Below the pieces are notes generated by a model. It saw nothing but the letters and a program-made list of their open reading frames with translations, made no database searches and was not told the origin of the DNA. Both the position numbers and the translations under genes were made by a program. Source: DASWNP01 sp036399175 (GTDB lineage Bacteria; Acidobacteriota; Blastocatellia; Pyrinomonadales; Pyrinomonadaceae). From it: DNA of 64,000 nt. The stretch is from the NCBI GenBank assembly GCA_036399175.1, contig DASWNP010000006.1, positions 62,001 through 126,000 on the forward strand, read 5' to 3'. This document shows, in pieces, positions 56,775-64,000 of this stretch (the first letter of the stretch is position 1; each line of letters begins with the position of its first letter).

Positions 56775-57767
56775 TTATGGCATCCGACCGTTGCCGAGCA
56801 CGCCGTTTCCGCCCGCGCGGACTCGGATGTCCGACAAGCCCGCTTCTTCAAACCAGCCCTGTAGGGTTTCGACCGTCTGCGGCGAGTCGTAGGCGGGCGA
56901 GAGCGCGTCGAAGGTGTCGAGGATAGCCCAGTCGCGTATCTGCTCTTCGCTCAAGGGGAGCATCCCCGTGTAGTTCCAGCAGGGCACGATTGCCGGAACG
57001 ACGTAGCGCAGCACCCTCACCTGTTGGAGACGATTGTCAATCGGAATCCAGCGCGGCACGTACCACTCGACGATGCGACGCAGCACGTCGCGCGGCATAC
57101 GTTTGGTCAAAGGCCGATACCAGTATTTCGCCGTCCAGCGAGTTATCCATCGCGTCTTCGGGTAGGCATCGACGGCCAGCTCGCCGCCACGTTTGAGAAA
57201 CGGCACGAGGCTCATAAAAGCGCGTCGCACGTCGGGCGTGTGCTGGATGACGCCGTAGCAGAAGACCTTGTCGAACGCGCCGCGCTCGAAGGGAATACGG
57301 TAGAGGTCGGCTTGCGCGAGCGTTAGACGAGGGTGCGGCGCGTTGTTCGTCCAGCAGGCATCGACGGCGCTGCTGTAGTCGAGCGAGCAAAGCTCTGCGC
57401 CCGCGTCGAGCATGACCTGAGTAAAACGTCCCGCGCCGCAGCCGACTTCGAGGATTCTTTGACCTGCAAGCTCTGCGGGCGTCCAGCCGGTGTCGCGGAA
57501 GAAGCGGTCGCGGCTGAGGGTCGTGCCGTTGAAGCGGTCGAGCTGCGTGCGCCGGTAGCGATTCCACTGCTCGCCGAAGCTGGCCGTGTAAGCATCGTCT
57601 TGGACGAAGCGGGGAATGAAATTCTTAATCGGGTAGCTCTCGCCCGAATCCGTCGCCCGAAGCTCGCCCTCTTTTATCTCCCCGGCCTCTTCCGACGAGA
57701 CGCGCGCGATTTCCAGAGCCGCGCCCGTCGAAGGAGCGCGCAGGTACTTCAAAGCCTCCGCCCTCAT
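56775..57767 (-). CDS. SAM-dependent methyltransferase with Trm112-like N-terminus
   Basis: 330 residues from the ATG at 57767, preceded by GGAGA; the longer frame from 57836 adds only Arg/Ser-rich residues. Residues 1-60 are Trm112-like (ALKYLRAPSTGAALEI, then SYPIKNFIPRFVQDD), lacking most zinc cysteines. The Rossmann core has ILEVGCGAGRFTQVMLDAG (motif I), LCSLDYSSAVDA, and FDKVFCYGVIQHTPDVRRAF. Such enzymes in glycan clusters methylate sugars or lipid-linked intermediates. It lies in a tight run with the glycosyltransferase gene downstream. Substrate not predictable. Confidence 0.85.
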   Translation of the reverse strand: MRAEALKYLRAPSTGAALEIARVSSEEAGEIKEGELRATDSGESYPIKNFIPRFVQDDAYTASFGEQWNRYRRTQLDRFNGTTLSRDRFFRDTGWTPAELAGQRILEVGCGAGRFTQVMLDAGAELCSLDYSSAVDACWTNNAPHPRLTLAQADLYRIPFERGAFDKVFCYGVIQHTPDVRRAFMSLVPFLKRGGELAVDAYPKTRWITRWTAKYWYRPLTKRMPRDVLRRIVEWYVPRWIPIDNRLQQVRVLRYVVPAIVPCWNYTGMLPLSEEQIRDWAILDTFDALSPAYDSPQTVETLQGWFEEAGLSDIRVRAGGNGVLGNGRMP

Positions 57768-57996
57768 CCGCTTCTCTCCACGCGCGCCTGAGAGACAAGA
57801 CGACGACCGCCGAGCCGCGCCCCGCCTCGCCGACACACATTCACACTTTCACTTCGCACGCTCAGAAATCCTTCGTCCACCTTCACTGTCTCGAAATTGG
57901 GAGGAGACGGAAATAAGAATGATAGACCACCCGCGAAGCTTTGTCATTCGAGCCGCAGAGACGGAAGGGGCTTGCGAGTAGCTCTGCGCCTGTCGG

Positions 57997-59970
57997 TCAA
58001 ATCAGGTCGCGCCAGGAGTAGGCGGGCGGCTCGGTGCTGCGCTGCTCGACGAAGATGAGATGCCAGAGCTGGAACATGAGCGCAGACCAGACCTGCCACG
58101 TGTAGTCGCTCCGACCGGAAAGATGCGGCTCGACGTATCGGGCGTAGAAGGAGGGACGAAATATCTCTTGCTGGCGCAGGCGCTCGGGCGCGAGCAGTCG
58201 CTCGGCGAGCGGGCGCAAGCTTCCGCGAAGCCAGAGCTTGATGGGGATGACGAAGCCGCGCTTGCGCCCCTCAAGGATGCTCTCGGGCAGGAGGTCTGCG
58301 ACCGATTGCTTGAGCAGGTATTTGAGATTGTCGGGGCGCGTGCGCAGAGAGGCCGGGATGCGAAAGATGGTCTCGACAAGCTCGTGGTCTAGGAAGGGAA
58401 CGCGCGCTTCCAGAGAGTGTGCCATCGAGAAGCGGTCGGTCATCAAGAGAAATTCTTCGGGAAGCTGCGTCTGAAAATCGACGTAGGCGACGCCGTCTCG
58501 CACGTTCGACGCTTTGGCCTCTTCATACAGTCGCTCCAGAAAAGCCGCCGTGTCGTCAAGCTCACCCGCGACGCCGTTGAAGACCGTCTCTCGCTTCAAA
58601 CGGTCGGAGAAGTAAATCTGGTTGGCGTAGTAGTGATGGCCGAAGGGAGCTTCGAGAAGTTTATCCAACTCCGAGAGACGCTGCCTGCGCTGGCCTTGCA
58701 GGAGCGACGCGGGCAGAGCTTTGAGCGCGCCGCGCCACGTCGCCCACATCCAGCCGGGCAGATGTTTGCCCGCTCCGGCGAGCGCAGGATAGGCGCGTGC
58801 GGCGCGAAGCAGTGGGCTTCGCTCGTAGGCCGTGAACTTAGCGTAGTTGCCGAAAAGCTCGTCGCCGCCGCTGCCCGTGAGGCCGACTTTGACCTCGCTC
58901 GCCATCAGACGAAAGACGTACCACGAAGGCAGCCCGCCGCCGTAAGGCTCGTCCAGATGCCAGACCATCTGCAAGAGGTCTTCGAGCAATTCTTCGGGCT
59001 GGAGAATTATCTCTTTGTGCTCGGTCTTCCAGCGCGCGGCCACCTCGCGCGCGAGCTTGAGTTCGTCCCACTCCGATTCGTCTTCGCCCGCGAAGCCGAG
59101 CGAGTAGGTCTTAACGCCCTCGTAGCCCATCTCGCCGAGCAGGCCGAGGATGGTCGTGGAATCTATGCCGCCCGAGAGCGAACAGCCGACGGGCACGTCG
59201 CTCAGCATCCAGCGCCGCACGGCCTCGCGCAGCTCGTGACGGATAAGATGCGTCCATTCCTTTTCGCTTCGCTCTTCAGTCTGTCGAACGTCGAGCTTCC
59301 AGTAAGGCTCGACGGTGAGACGGCGCGTGTCCGTCCTGAGCTTGAACCAGTGGCCGGGCGGAAGTCTTTTGACGCCCTGAAAAATCGACGCTTCGCCGGG
59401 CACGTAAAGGAGCGTCATGTAGTGAAAGACGCTCTGCATGTCCACTTCGCGCGCGAGATGGGGAAGCTGTAGGAGGGCTTTAAGCTCGGAGGCGAAGGCG
59501 AAGAAAGAGGGCTGCTCCGTGTAGTAGAGCGGCTTGATGCCGATGCGGTCGCGCGCGCCGAAGAGGAGGCCGCGACGGCGGTCGTGAATGACGAAGGCGA
59601 ACATGCCGTTCAGCTCGTCGAGCATGCGCTCCTGTCGCTCTTCGTAGAGACGCAGCAGAACTTCCGTGTCCGAGTTGTTCGAGACGAAGCGGTGGCCTTC
59701 GGCTTCGAGACGCGCACGAATGAGGGGCGAGTTGTAGATTTCGCCGTTGAAGATAATCGTGAGGCTCGCGTCCCCGTTCGACATCGGCTGGTGTCCGCCT
59801 TCGAGGTCGAGGATGCTCAGACGACGCATCGCCAGCGCGACTTCCGTAGCGGTCGCCGACGCGTCGCGGTACTCGCCGAAGTCGTCCGGGCCGCGATGCG
59901 TCTGCACGCGGTTCAACGCAGACAGCCAAGCGGTCTCCTGCCGTCCGACAATTCCAACGATTCCACACAT
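57997..59970 (-). CDS. asnB: Asparagine synthase, glutamine-hydrolysing (class B)
   Basis: 657 residues, complete. The N-terminal glutaminase domain begins MCGIVGIVG with nucleophile Cys2 and has THRGPDDFGEYRD, FNGEIYNSPLIRA and SNNSDTEVLLRLYEE. The synthase domain has the ATP loop SGGIDSTTILGL, the LTGSGGDELFGNY block, the SMAHSLEARVPFLDHELVE segment and a C-terminal RKRGFVIPIKLW. It makes asparagine or amidates another carboxylate using Gln and ATP. In polysaccharide clusters such proteins often amidate uronic acids or sugar-linked groups; the repeat of the gene here (62166-64000) supports a role in glycan modification, not just amino acid supply. It lies 45 bases after the FkbM gene. Confidence 0.93.
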   Translation of the reverse strand: MCGIVGIVGRQETAWLSALNRVQTHRGPDDFGEYRDASATATEVALAMRRLSILDLEGGHQPMSNGDASLTIIFNGEIYNSPLIRARLEAEGHRFVSNNSDTEVLLRLYEERQERMLDELNGMFAFVIHDRRRGLLFGARDRIGIKPLYYTEQPSFFAFASELKALLQLPHLAREVDMQSVFHYMTLLYVPGEASIFQGVKRLPPGHWFKLRTDTRRLTVEPYWKLDVRQTEERSEKEWTHLIRHELREAVRRWMLSDVPVGCSLSGGIDSTTILGLLGEMGYEGVKTYSLGFAGEDESEWDELKLAREVAARWKTEHKEIILQPEELLEDLLQMVWHLDEPYGGGLPSWYVFRLMASEVKVGLTGSGGDELFGNYAKFTAYERSPLLRAARAYPALAGAGKHLPGWMWATWRGALKALPASLLQGQRRQRLSELDKLLEAPFGHHYYANQIYFSDRLKRETVFNGVAGELDDTAAFLERLYEEAKASNVRDGVAYVDFQTQLPEEFLLMTDRFSMAHSLEARVPFLDHELVETIFRIPASLRTRPDNLKYLLKQSVADLLPESILEGRKRGFVIPIKLWLRGSLRPLAERLLAPERLRQQEIFRPSFYARYVEPHLSGRSDYTWQVWSALMFQLWHLIFVEQRSTEPPAYSWRDLI

Positions 59971-60015
59971 AACTCTCTCTCTCGGCGTCTCTCTCGCCCG
60001 ACTACTCCGGCTCGC

Positions 60016-60837
60016 CTACTGACGAAAGGCGAAGATGTTCAACTGCATGTCGTAGCCGCCATCGACTCTCCGGCTGACGAAGGGCTGCGGCGAAGACATG
60101 ACGGTGTGGACGTGCAGGCGAAACCCCGCGCCGGCCAGCACGCCGACGAGCACGTCGAGCGTCTGCTCGCCCTCGGCGAAGGAATGATACTCGACGAAGA
60201 GCTTGTCCACGTTGCCTAGCAGGTCGGCAGAGTCGCGCAGCACTTCCGTCTCCGCGCCTTCGATGTCGAGCTTGAGGAAGTCTACAGGACGATTCAGGTA
60301 ACTGCGAAGCCTGACGGTCTCGGCAAACTTGCTGCCCGCGTCGCCCTCGCGCGCGACGCGCCCGCCGTCAGCCCCCTCGCTCATAAAACTCAGGCGCGTC
60401 TCCGACGACCAGAGCGCGCGACAGACAAGCTCGACATCATCATGGCCGCTCGTCTCGACGTTCTTCCTGAGCACGGAGAAGACCTCTTCGTCGGCCTCGA
60501 AGGCGACGATGCGGCTCTCCGGATAGAGGCGCTTGAAGTAGAGGACGCTCAGGCCGATGTTGGCTCCGCCGTCGATGATGTAGGGCTGCGGGTTCGCGGT
60601 CTCGAAGCGATAGATTTGCTGCTCGAAAATCTCGCCGTACATCGAGACGAAACTGGCGGCATCGACCGCCTCGACGGGCTTGCCGAGAAGGTTCGTCGTC
60701 GTCCGGCGGTAACGCGGCAGAGCGCGCAGGCGTGCAAGCTCCCGCGCCTTTCGACGGTAGTCGGAGCTGACGAGCGACTTGCCCCAGTGAATGAGCTGCG
60801 GCGGCGCGTAACTAACGATTGTCTGCTTGGACGGCAT
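60016..60837 (-). CDS. FkbM-family methyltransferase
   Basis: 273 residues. The FkbM pattern is clear: PYIIDGGANIGLSVLYFKRL (SAM motif I), RIVAFEADEEVFSVLRKNVE, DDVELVCRALWSSETRLSF, and VDFLKLDIEGAETEVLRDSA. The C-terminal LFVEYHSFAEGEQTLDVLVG and final beta strands complete the fold. FkbM proteins O-methylate sugars, peptides or polyketides; in this setting a sugar hydroxyl is the probable target. It lies 46 bases after the CgeB-like gene. No membrane segment. Confidence 0.9.
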   Translation of the reverse strand: MPSKQTIVSYAPPQLIHWGKSLVSSDYRRKARELARLRALPRYRRTTTNLLGKPVEAVDAASFVSMYGEIFEQQIYRFETANPQPYIIDGGANIGLSVLYFKRLYPESRIVAFEADEEVFSVLRKNVETSGHDDVELVCRALWSSETRLSFMSEGADGGRVAREGDAGSKFAETVRLRSYLNRPVDFLKLDIEGAETEVLRDSADLLGNVDKLFVEYHSFAEGEQTLDVLVGVLAGAGFRLHVHTVMSSPQPFVSRRVDGGYDMQLNIFAFRQ

Positions 60838-60883
60838 CGACTTGCTTAATAACTTCCCCGAACAGTTATTTCTTCATCGCTTC

Positions 60884-62116
60884 TCAAACGAGCGCGCGGC
60901 GAATCAGTTCGTCCAACTGTTCGGCGCGGCAATCGAAAGTGTGGTCTCGAAGCGTGCGCGCCTGTCCCGCGCGTGCTATCGCGGCGCGCTCCTCTTCGTG
61001 AGCCAGAAGATATTCCACACGCTCGACGCATTCTTCGACGCTTCGATAAGTGACGACCTCCGAGTCGGGCTCGAATAGCTCGGGCAGGTTCTCCTTCCAG
61101 TCGGTGACGAGACAACTGCCGACGCCGGTCGCTTCGTAGAGGCGCATGTTGGAGGCGTGGGTCGAAGAGATGTCGATGTGCGTGTTGAGGGAGAGCCTGC
61201 TCAGGCGCAGCTTCTGAAACATCTCAAGACCGAAGAGCGCGGGGCGCGCGCGCAGGGCGATGCGCTCGTCGATGGCGGGCGGAAGCTCCGGGCGCACCTC
61301 CCAACGCCTGACTTTCCTGAAAGGCGGCGCGGCTTCAAGGAGCGACGCAGGCACGCCCGCGCGCTCGGCCATCTGCACCGCGTCGTAAGCCAACTGGCGG
61401 ACGCGCACGCCGCCGCGCACCTGCAACGAAGGACGATAAATCTCCGCCCAGATTTCGAGCCCCGTGCGCTCTATCAGGCTACTGAGGAGCGCCTCCCGCT
61501 CGTGATGAAAATTGTTCTTCTTCGAGATGGAGCCGACGAAGGCGAAATCCACGTCGGGCGGCGCATCCATGTCGATTCTCTCAAGCAGGCGCGGCTCGAA
61601 GGCGTGGTTGACGTGATGCGCGCTGTGGCCTTTCGAGAGAAAGTCGGCGACAAGCTCCGGCGCGCTCGATAGCACGAGGTCGTACTCGTGAAAGACCGAG
61701 GCGTCGCTGTAAGGCGCGCCGCACCATCCGAGCACGAGGCGGATGGAAGGACAGGCAGACTTCAGTTGTCGAAGGTAGGCGGCGTCGTAGGTGGCGTAGT
61801 CGTTGACGAAGAGCACGTCGGGGCGAAAGGCTCTGACCTGCGCGGTCGTAATCTCGAAGAGCCATTCGTCTTCGTCGTACTCCAGCCCGTGCTCGCGCGC
61901 CCAGGCCTTCTGCATCGGCTCAACGTTGGAGACCGTCTCGCTCGCTTCGTAGCCGAGGCGCGCGAGGGCAGTTGACCAGAAATCAGCCCAGCCGACGCCG
62001 TCGCGCATCAGCGCATCGTGCTGCGCGGCGAACGGCTCGGTCTCCAGGCCGGGACGCTGCGCATAGAAACGCCGGAGATAGCCCGGATAGCTGTTTGTGA
62101 TTCTTTGCAGACGCAA
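60884..62116 (-). CDS. CgeB-like glycosyltransferase (GT family 1-type fold)
   Basis: 410 residues. It starts MRLQRITNSYPGYLRRFYA, a motif of CgeB or DUF3880-type proteins, and continues WADFWSTALARLGYEASETV, VRAFRPDVLFVNDYATYDA and IRLVLGWCGAPYSDASVFHE. The C-terminal half has VDFAFVGSISKKNNFHHERE and the acceptor/donor block HIDISSTHASNMRLYEATGV, ending in a DHTFDCRAEQLDELIR tail typical of this group. It is expected to be a cytoplasmic GT-B enzyme adding a sugar in surface-glycan or spore/polysaccharide synthesis. It is 49 bases after the partial asparagine synthase gene and belongs to the same operon. Confidence 0.85.
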   Translation of the reverse strand: MRLQRITNSYPGYLRRFYAQRPGLETEPFAAQHDALMRDGVGWADFWSTALARLGYEASETVSNVEPMQKAWAREHGLEYDEDEWLFEITTAQVRAFRPDVLFVNDYATYDAAYLRQLKSACPSIRLVLGWCGAPYSDASVFHEYDLVLSSAPELVADFLSKGHSAHHVNHAFEPRLLERIDMDAPPDVDFAFVGSISKKNNFHHEREALLSSLIERTGLEIWAEIYRPSLQVRGGVRVRQLAYDAVQMAERAGVPASLLEAAPPFRKVRRWEVRPELPPAIDERIALRARPALFGLEMFQKLRLSRLSLNTHIDISSTHASNMRLYEATGVGSCLVTDWKENLPELFEPDSEVVTYRSVEECVERVEYLLAHEEERAAIARAGQARTLRDHTFDCRAEQLDELIRRALV

Positions 62117-62165
62117 ACTTCGTCAATCCTGTTTCGATGAGCGGCGCTTCCAGTCGCCTCGCTCT

Positions 62166-64000
62166 TCAGACGCTTGAGGATGCCACTTCAAGCGTGCGGG
62201 CGCTCGTCTCCGTCGCCCCGGCAGAGCATCTGGCCTTCATCGACTTTACCCACGTCTCAAGCACCAGACACCTGTAGAGCATCGAAGGCACTTGAGCGGC
62301 GCGCTCGAAGAGACTCTCGACGGCTTCGCGGCGACAGACGCCCTCGCCGACCAGATAGCCCGCGCGCAAAGCTTCTCCGTAGCGCGCGAAAATCGAGTGC
62401 ATCCACTCTCCGACGGGCGGCGTAAATCCGCGCTTGGGTCGCTCTCTGACCTCGCGCGGAAGAACGTGGTCGAGCGCGTCTGCGAACCACGTCTTCGCCG
62501 GAAGCTGATGGTCTGGACGCCGTTTCCTCAAGCCCTGCACGACCTCCCAGAGACGGTGGTCGAGCAGTGGCAGACGTTGCTCGACCGAAGAGGCCATGCT
62601 GAGGCGGTCGCCCTGCACGACGCCGTTGCTGCGCAGATAGGTGCTGGCGATGAGCGCCGAGAGCTTGACGGGAAGGTTGCCCCACTCCGAGACGGGAAGC
62701 GTAAAAGGACTGTAAGCGTTGTGCTCGGACACGCTCGCGCGGAAACCATCGCTCAGGAGCGCGCCCGCTTCACGCTCGACGGACGCGAACTCGGGCGACA
62801 GCTCCATGAAGACGAGCTGACCTTTCGGCGACTTCAGATAGCGATTGAGCCTGAAGAGCGGACGCCTGCGCCAGTCGAGCGCGTGACGCCAGCCCGTGAT
62901 ATATGCGCTCTGTGCGTAGGCTTGCGCCGAGCCGTTCCCCTTCGAGCCGTAAGTCTGTCGAAGCCACTTGAGGACGCTCAGACCAGCATCGCCTTCATGG
63001 TCAAACAGCGCTGCCTTCTCCATGCTCTGGCGCGCGGCTTCGGCCACCCACGCGTAGCCCCAGAACAACTCGTCGCCGCCCTGCCCACTGAGCATCACGC
63101 GAATCTGATTGTCGGCAGCCAGTTTGTTGACGGAGTAGTAGCCGTAGGCGCTGATGTCGGCGACGGGGTCGTCCGTCCATTCGACCAGTTGGGGGAAGAA
63201 GTCCGTGACATCCTCCGTGCGCAGCTCGACATCGTGGAAGCGCAGGCCGAGACGGTCTGCGAGAGCACGTGCGTCGGCGCGCTCGTCCGATTTGGGGCGA
63301 CCGGGATAGCCGATGCTGAAACAGTGGAAAGTGTCTCGATACTTGGGCGCGCAGAGGGCGGCGATGGCGCTCGAATCGAGCCCACCGCTCAGGGCGAGAC
63401 CGACGGGCACGTCGCTCCTGAGCGTGATGGAAGTGACCGTGTCCAACTCGGCGCGTATCAGCTCGACGGGGTCGCCGTCCAGAGGCTCGGCGTCTTCGAT
63501 GCGCCAGTAACACTTCTCTTCGACGCGCCAGTGGTCAACGTCAACCGTCAGCAGATGCGCGGCGTCGAGCTTGCGGACGCCCTTGAGCGGCGTCAACGGC
63601 TCAGGCACGTACTGATAATGCAGGAAGAGGTCGATGGCCGACGGGTCAAGCTCGAAGGGAACGAGGCCGGAGCTAAGCAGCGCCTTCATCTCGGAGGCGA
63701 AGATGAGCTGGCCTTCGCGCTCGTAGATGTAGAGCGGTTTTTCGCCCATGCGGTCGCGCGCGAGGACGAGACGCCGGCGGCGCGCATCCCACAGAGCGAA
63801 AGCGAACATGCCGCGCAGGTGCGAGACGAAGGCTTCTCCGTGCTCTTCGTAGAGATGAAGGATAGTTTCGCAATCGCTTCCGGTGTTGAAGCGATGCCCC
63901 TGCCTTTCAAGCTCGTCGCGCAGCTCGACGTAGTTGTAAATCTCGCCGTTGCAGACGAGGGCGAGCGAGCGGTCTTCGTTGTAGAGCGGCTGCCAGCCGC
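62166..64000 (-). CDS. Asparagine synthase, glutamine-hydrolysing, 5' end beyond window
   Basis: About 611 codons visible; the frame continues to the right edge, so the start and nucleophile Cys are outside. Visible glutaminase part: CNGEIYNYVELRDELERQG, then GSDCETILHLYEEHGE, MFAFALWDARRRRLVLARDR. Synthase part: LALSGGLDSSAIAALC ATP loop, MLSGQGGDELFWGY, SMASSVEQRLPLLDHRLWE and RPKRGFTPPVGEWMH. It differs clearly from the paralogue at 57997-59970, so the two are not a recent duplication. Role probably as for that gene: amidation during glycan synthesis. The tail ends with a Cys/Ala/Glu-rich stretch of no known function. Confidence 0.92.
   Translation of the reverse strand, partial: GWQPLYNEDRSLALVCNGEIYNYVELRDELERQGHRFNTGSDCETILHLYEEHGEAFVSHLRGMFAFALWDARRRRLVLARDRMGEKPLYIYEREGQLIFASEMKALLSSGLVPFELDPSAIDLFLHYQYVPEPLTPLKGVRKLDAAHLLTVDVDHWRVEEKCYWRIEDAEPLDGDPVELIRAELDTVTSITLRSDVPVGLALSGGLDSSAIAALCAPKYRDTFHCFSIGYPGRPKSDERADARALADRLGLRFHDVELRTEDVTDFFPQLVEWTDDPVADISAYGYYSVNKLAADNQIRVMLSGQGGDELFWGYAWVAEAARQSMEKAALFDHEGDAGLSVLKWLRQTYGSKGNGSAQAYAQSAYITGWRHALDWRRRPLFRLNRYLKSPKGQLVFMELSPEFASVEREAGALLSDGFRASVSEHNAYSPFTLPVSEWGNLPVKLSALIASTYLRSNGVVQGDRLSMASSVEQRLPLLDHRLWEVVQGLRKRRPDHQLPAKTWFADALDHVLPREVRERPKRGFTPPVGEWMHSIFARYGEALRAGYLVGEGVCRREAVESLFERAAQVPSMLYRCLVLETWVKSMKARCSAGATETSARTLEVASSSV

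Overview
The window is about 60% GC. The Oar-type TonB-dependent receptor, the DUF4384 proteins, a secreted caspase-like protease with PEGA domains and the FHA/kinase genes together suggest an Acidobacteriota chromosome, probably Blastocatellia. That placement is inferred from gene style; there is no rRNA or other taxonomic marker here.

Region 1 (1-42.5 kb, all minus strand, so transcription runs from high to low coordinates) is a large type VI secretion (T6SS) locus. Going downstream from 42.5 kb there is a membrane SUMF1/FGE-like PEGA protein, a DUF4384 protein, three tandem FHA-transmembrane-(pseudo)lytic transglycosylase proteins, then tssK, tssL, tssM, tagJ, tssA, tssB, tssC, hcp, tssE, tssF, tssG, tssH (clpV) and vgrG. 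No tssJ is recognisable. Below vgrG lies a 14 kb cargo segment: a DUF4123 chaperone, a PAAR protein, an internally duplicated helical protein, a T7 gp13-like acetyltransferase-fold protein, a candidate effector with a transglutaminase-like Cys/His/Asp set, and a membrane-anchored neighbour. Two or three repeated modules follow, each opened by a paralogous adaptor (third copy cut by the left edge). They hold LysM/peptidoglycan-binding proteins, OmpA domains interrupted by a peptidoglycan-binding insert, gp5-like mini-spikes, a PAAR-like tip and a large protein ending in a metzincin-like HExxH domain.

Region 2 (43.9-55.3 kb, plus strand) holds an Oar-like TonB-dependent receptor, a secreted caspase-like/PEGA protein, a Ser/Thr kinase with a periplasmic DUF4384-like domain, a DUF4384 protein and a FecR-domain protein. 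Kinase, FHA, SUMF1-like and DUF4384 genes are all parts seen in phosphorylation control of T6SS, so the kinase may control the locus opposite (inference).

Region 3 (55.4-64 kb, minus strand) is a surface-polysaccharide type cluster: two glycosyltransferases, two SAM methyltransferases (Trm112-headed and FkbM) and two class-B asparagine synthases, the second cut by the right edge.

The most unusual non-coding structure is a set of seven intergenic palindromes inside the T6SS operon (19.6-40 kb). Each arm is a run of four or five tandem heptanucleotides. The heptad word differs between most loci but the architecture is the same.
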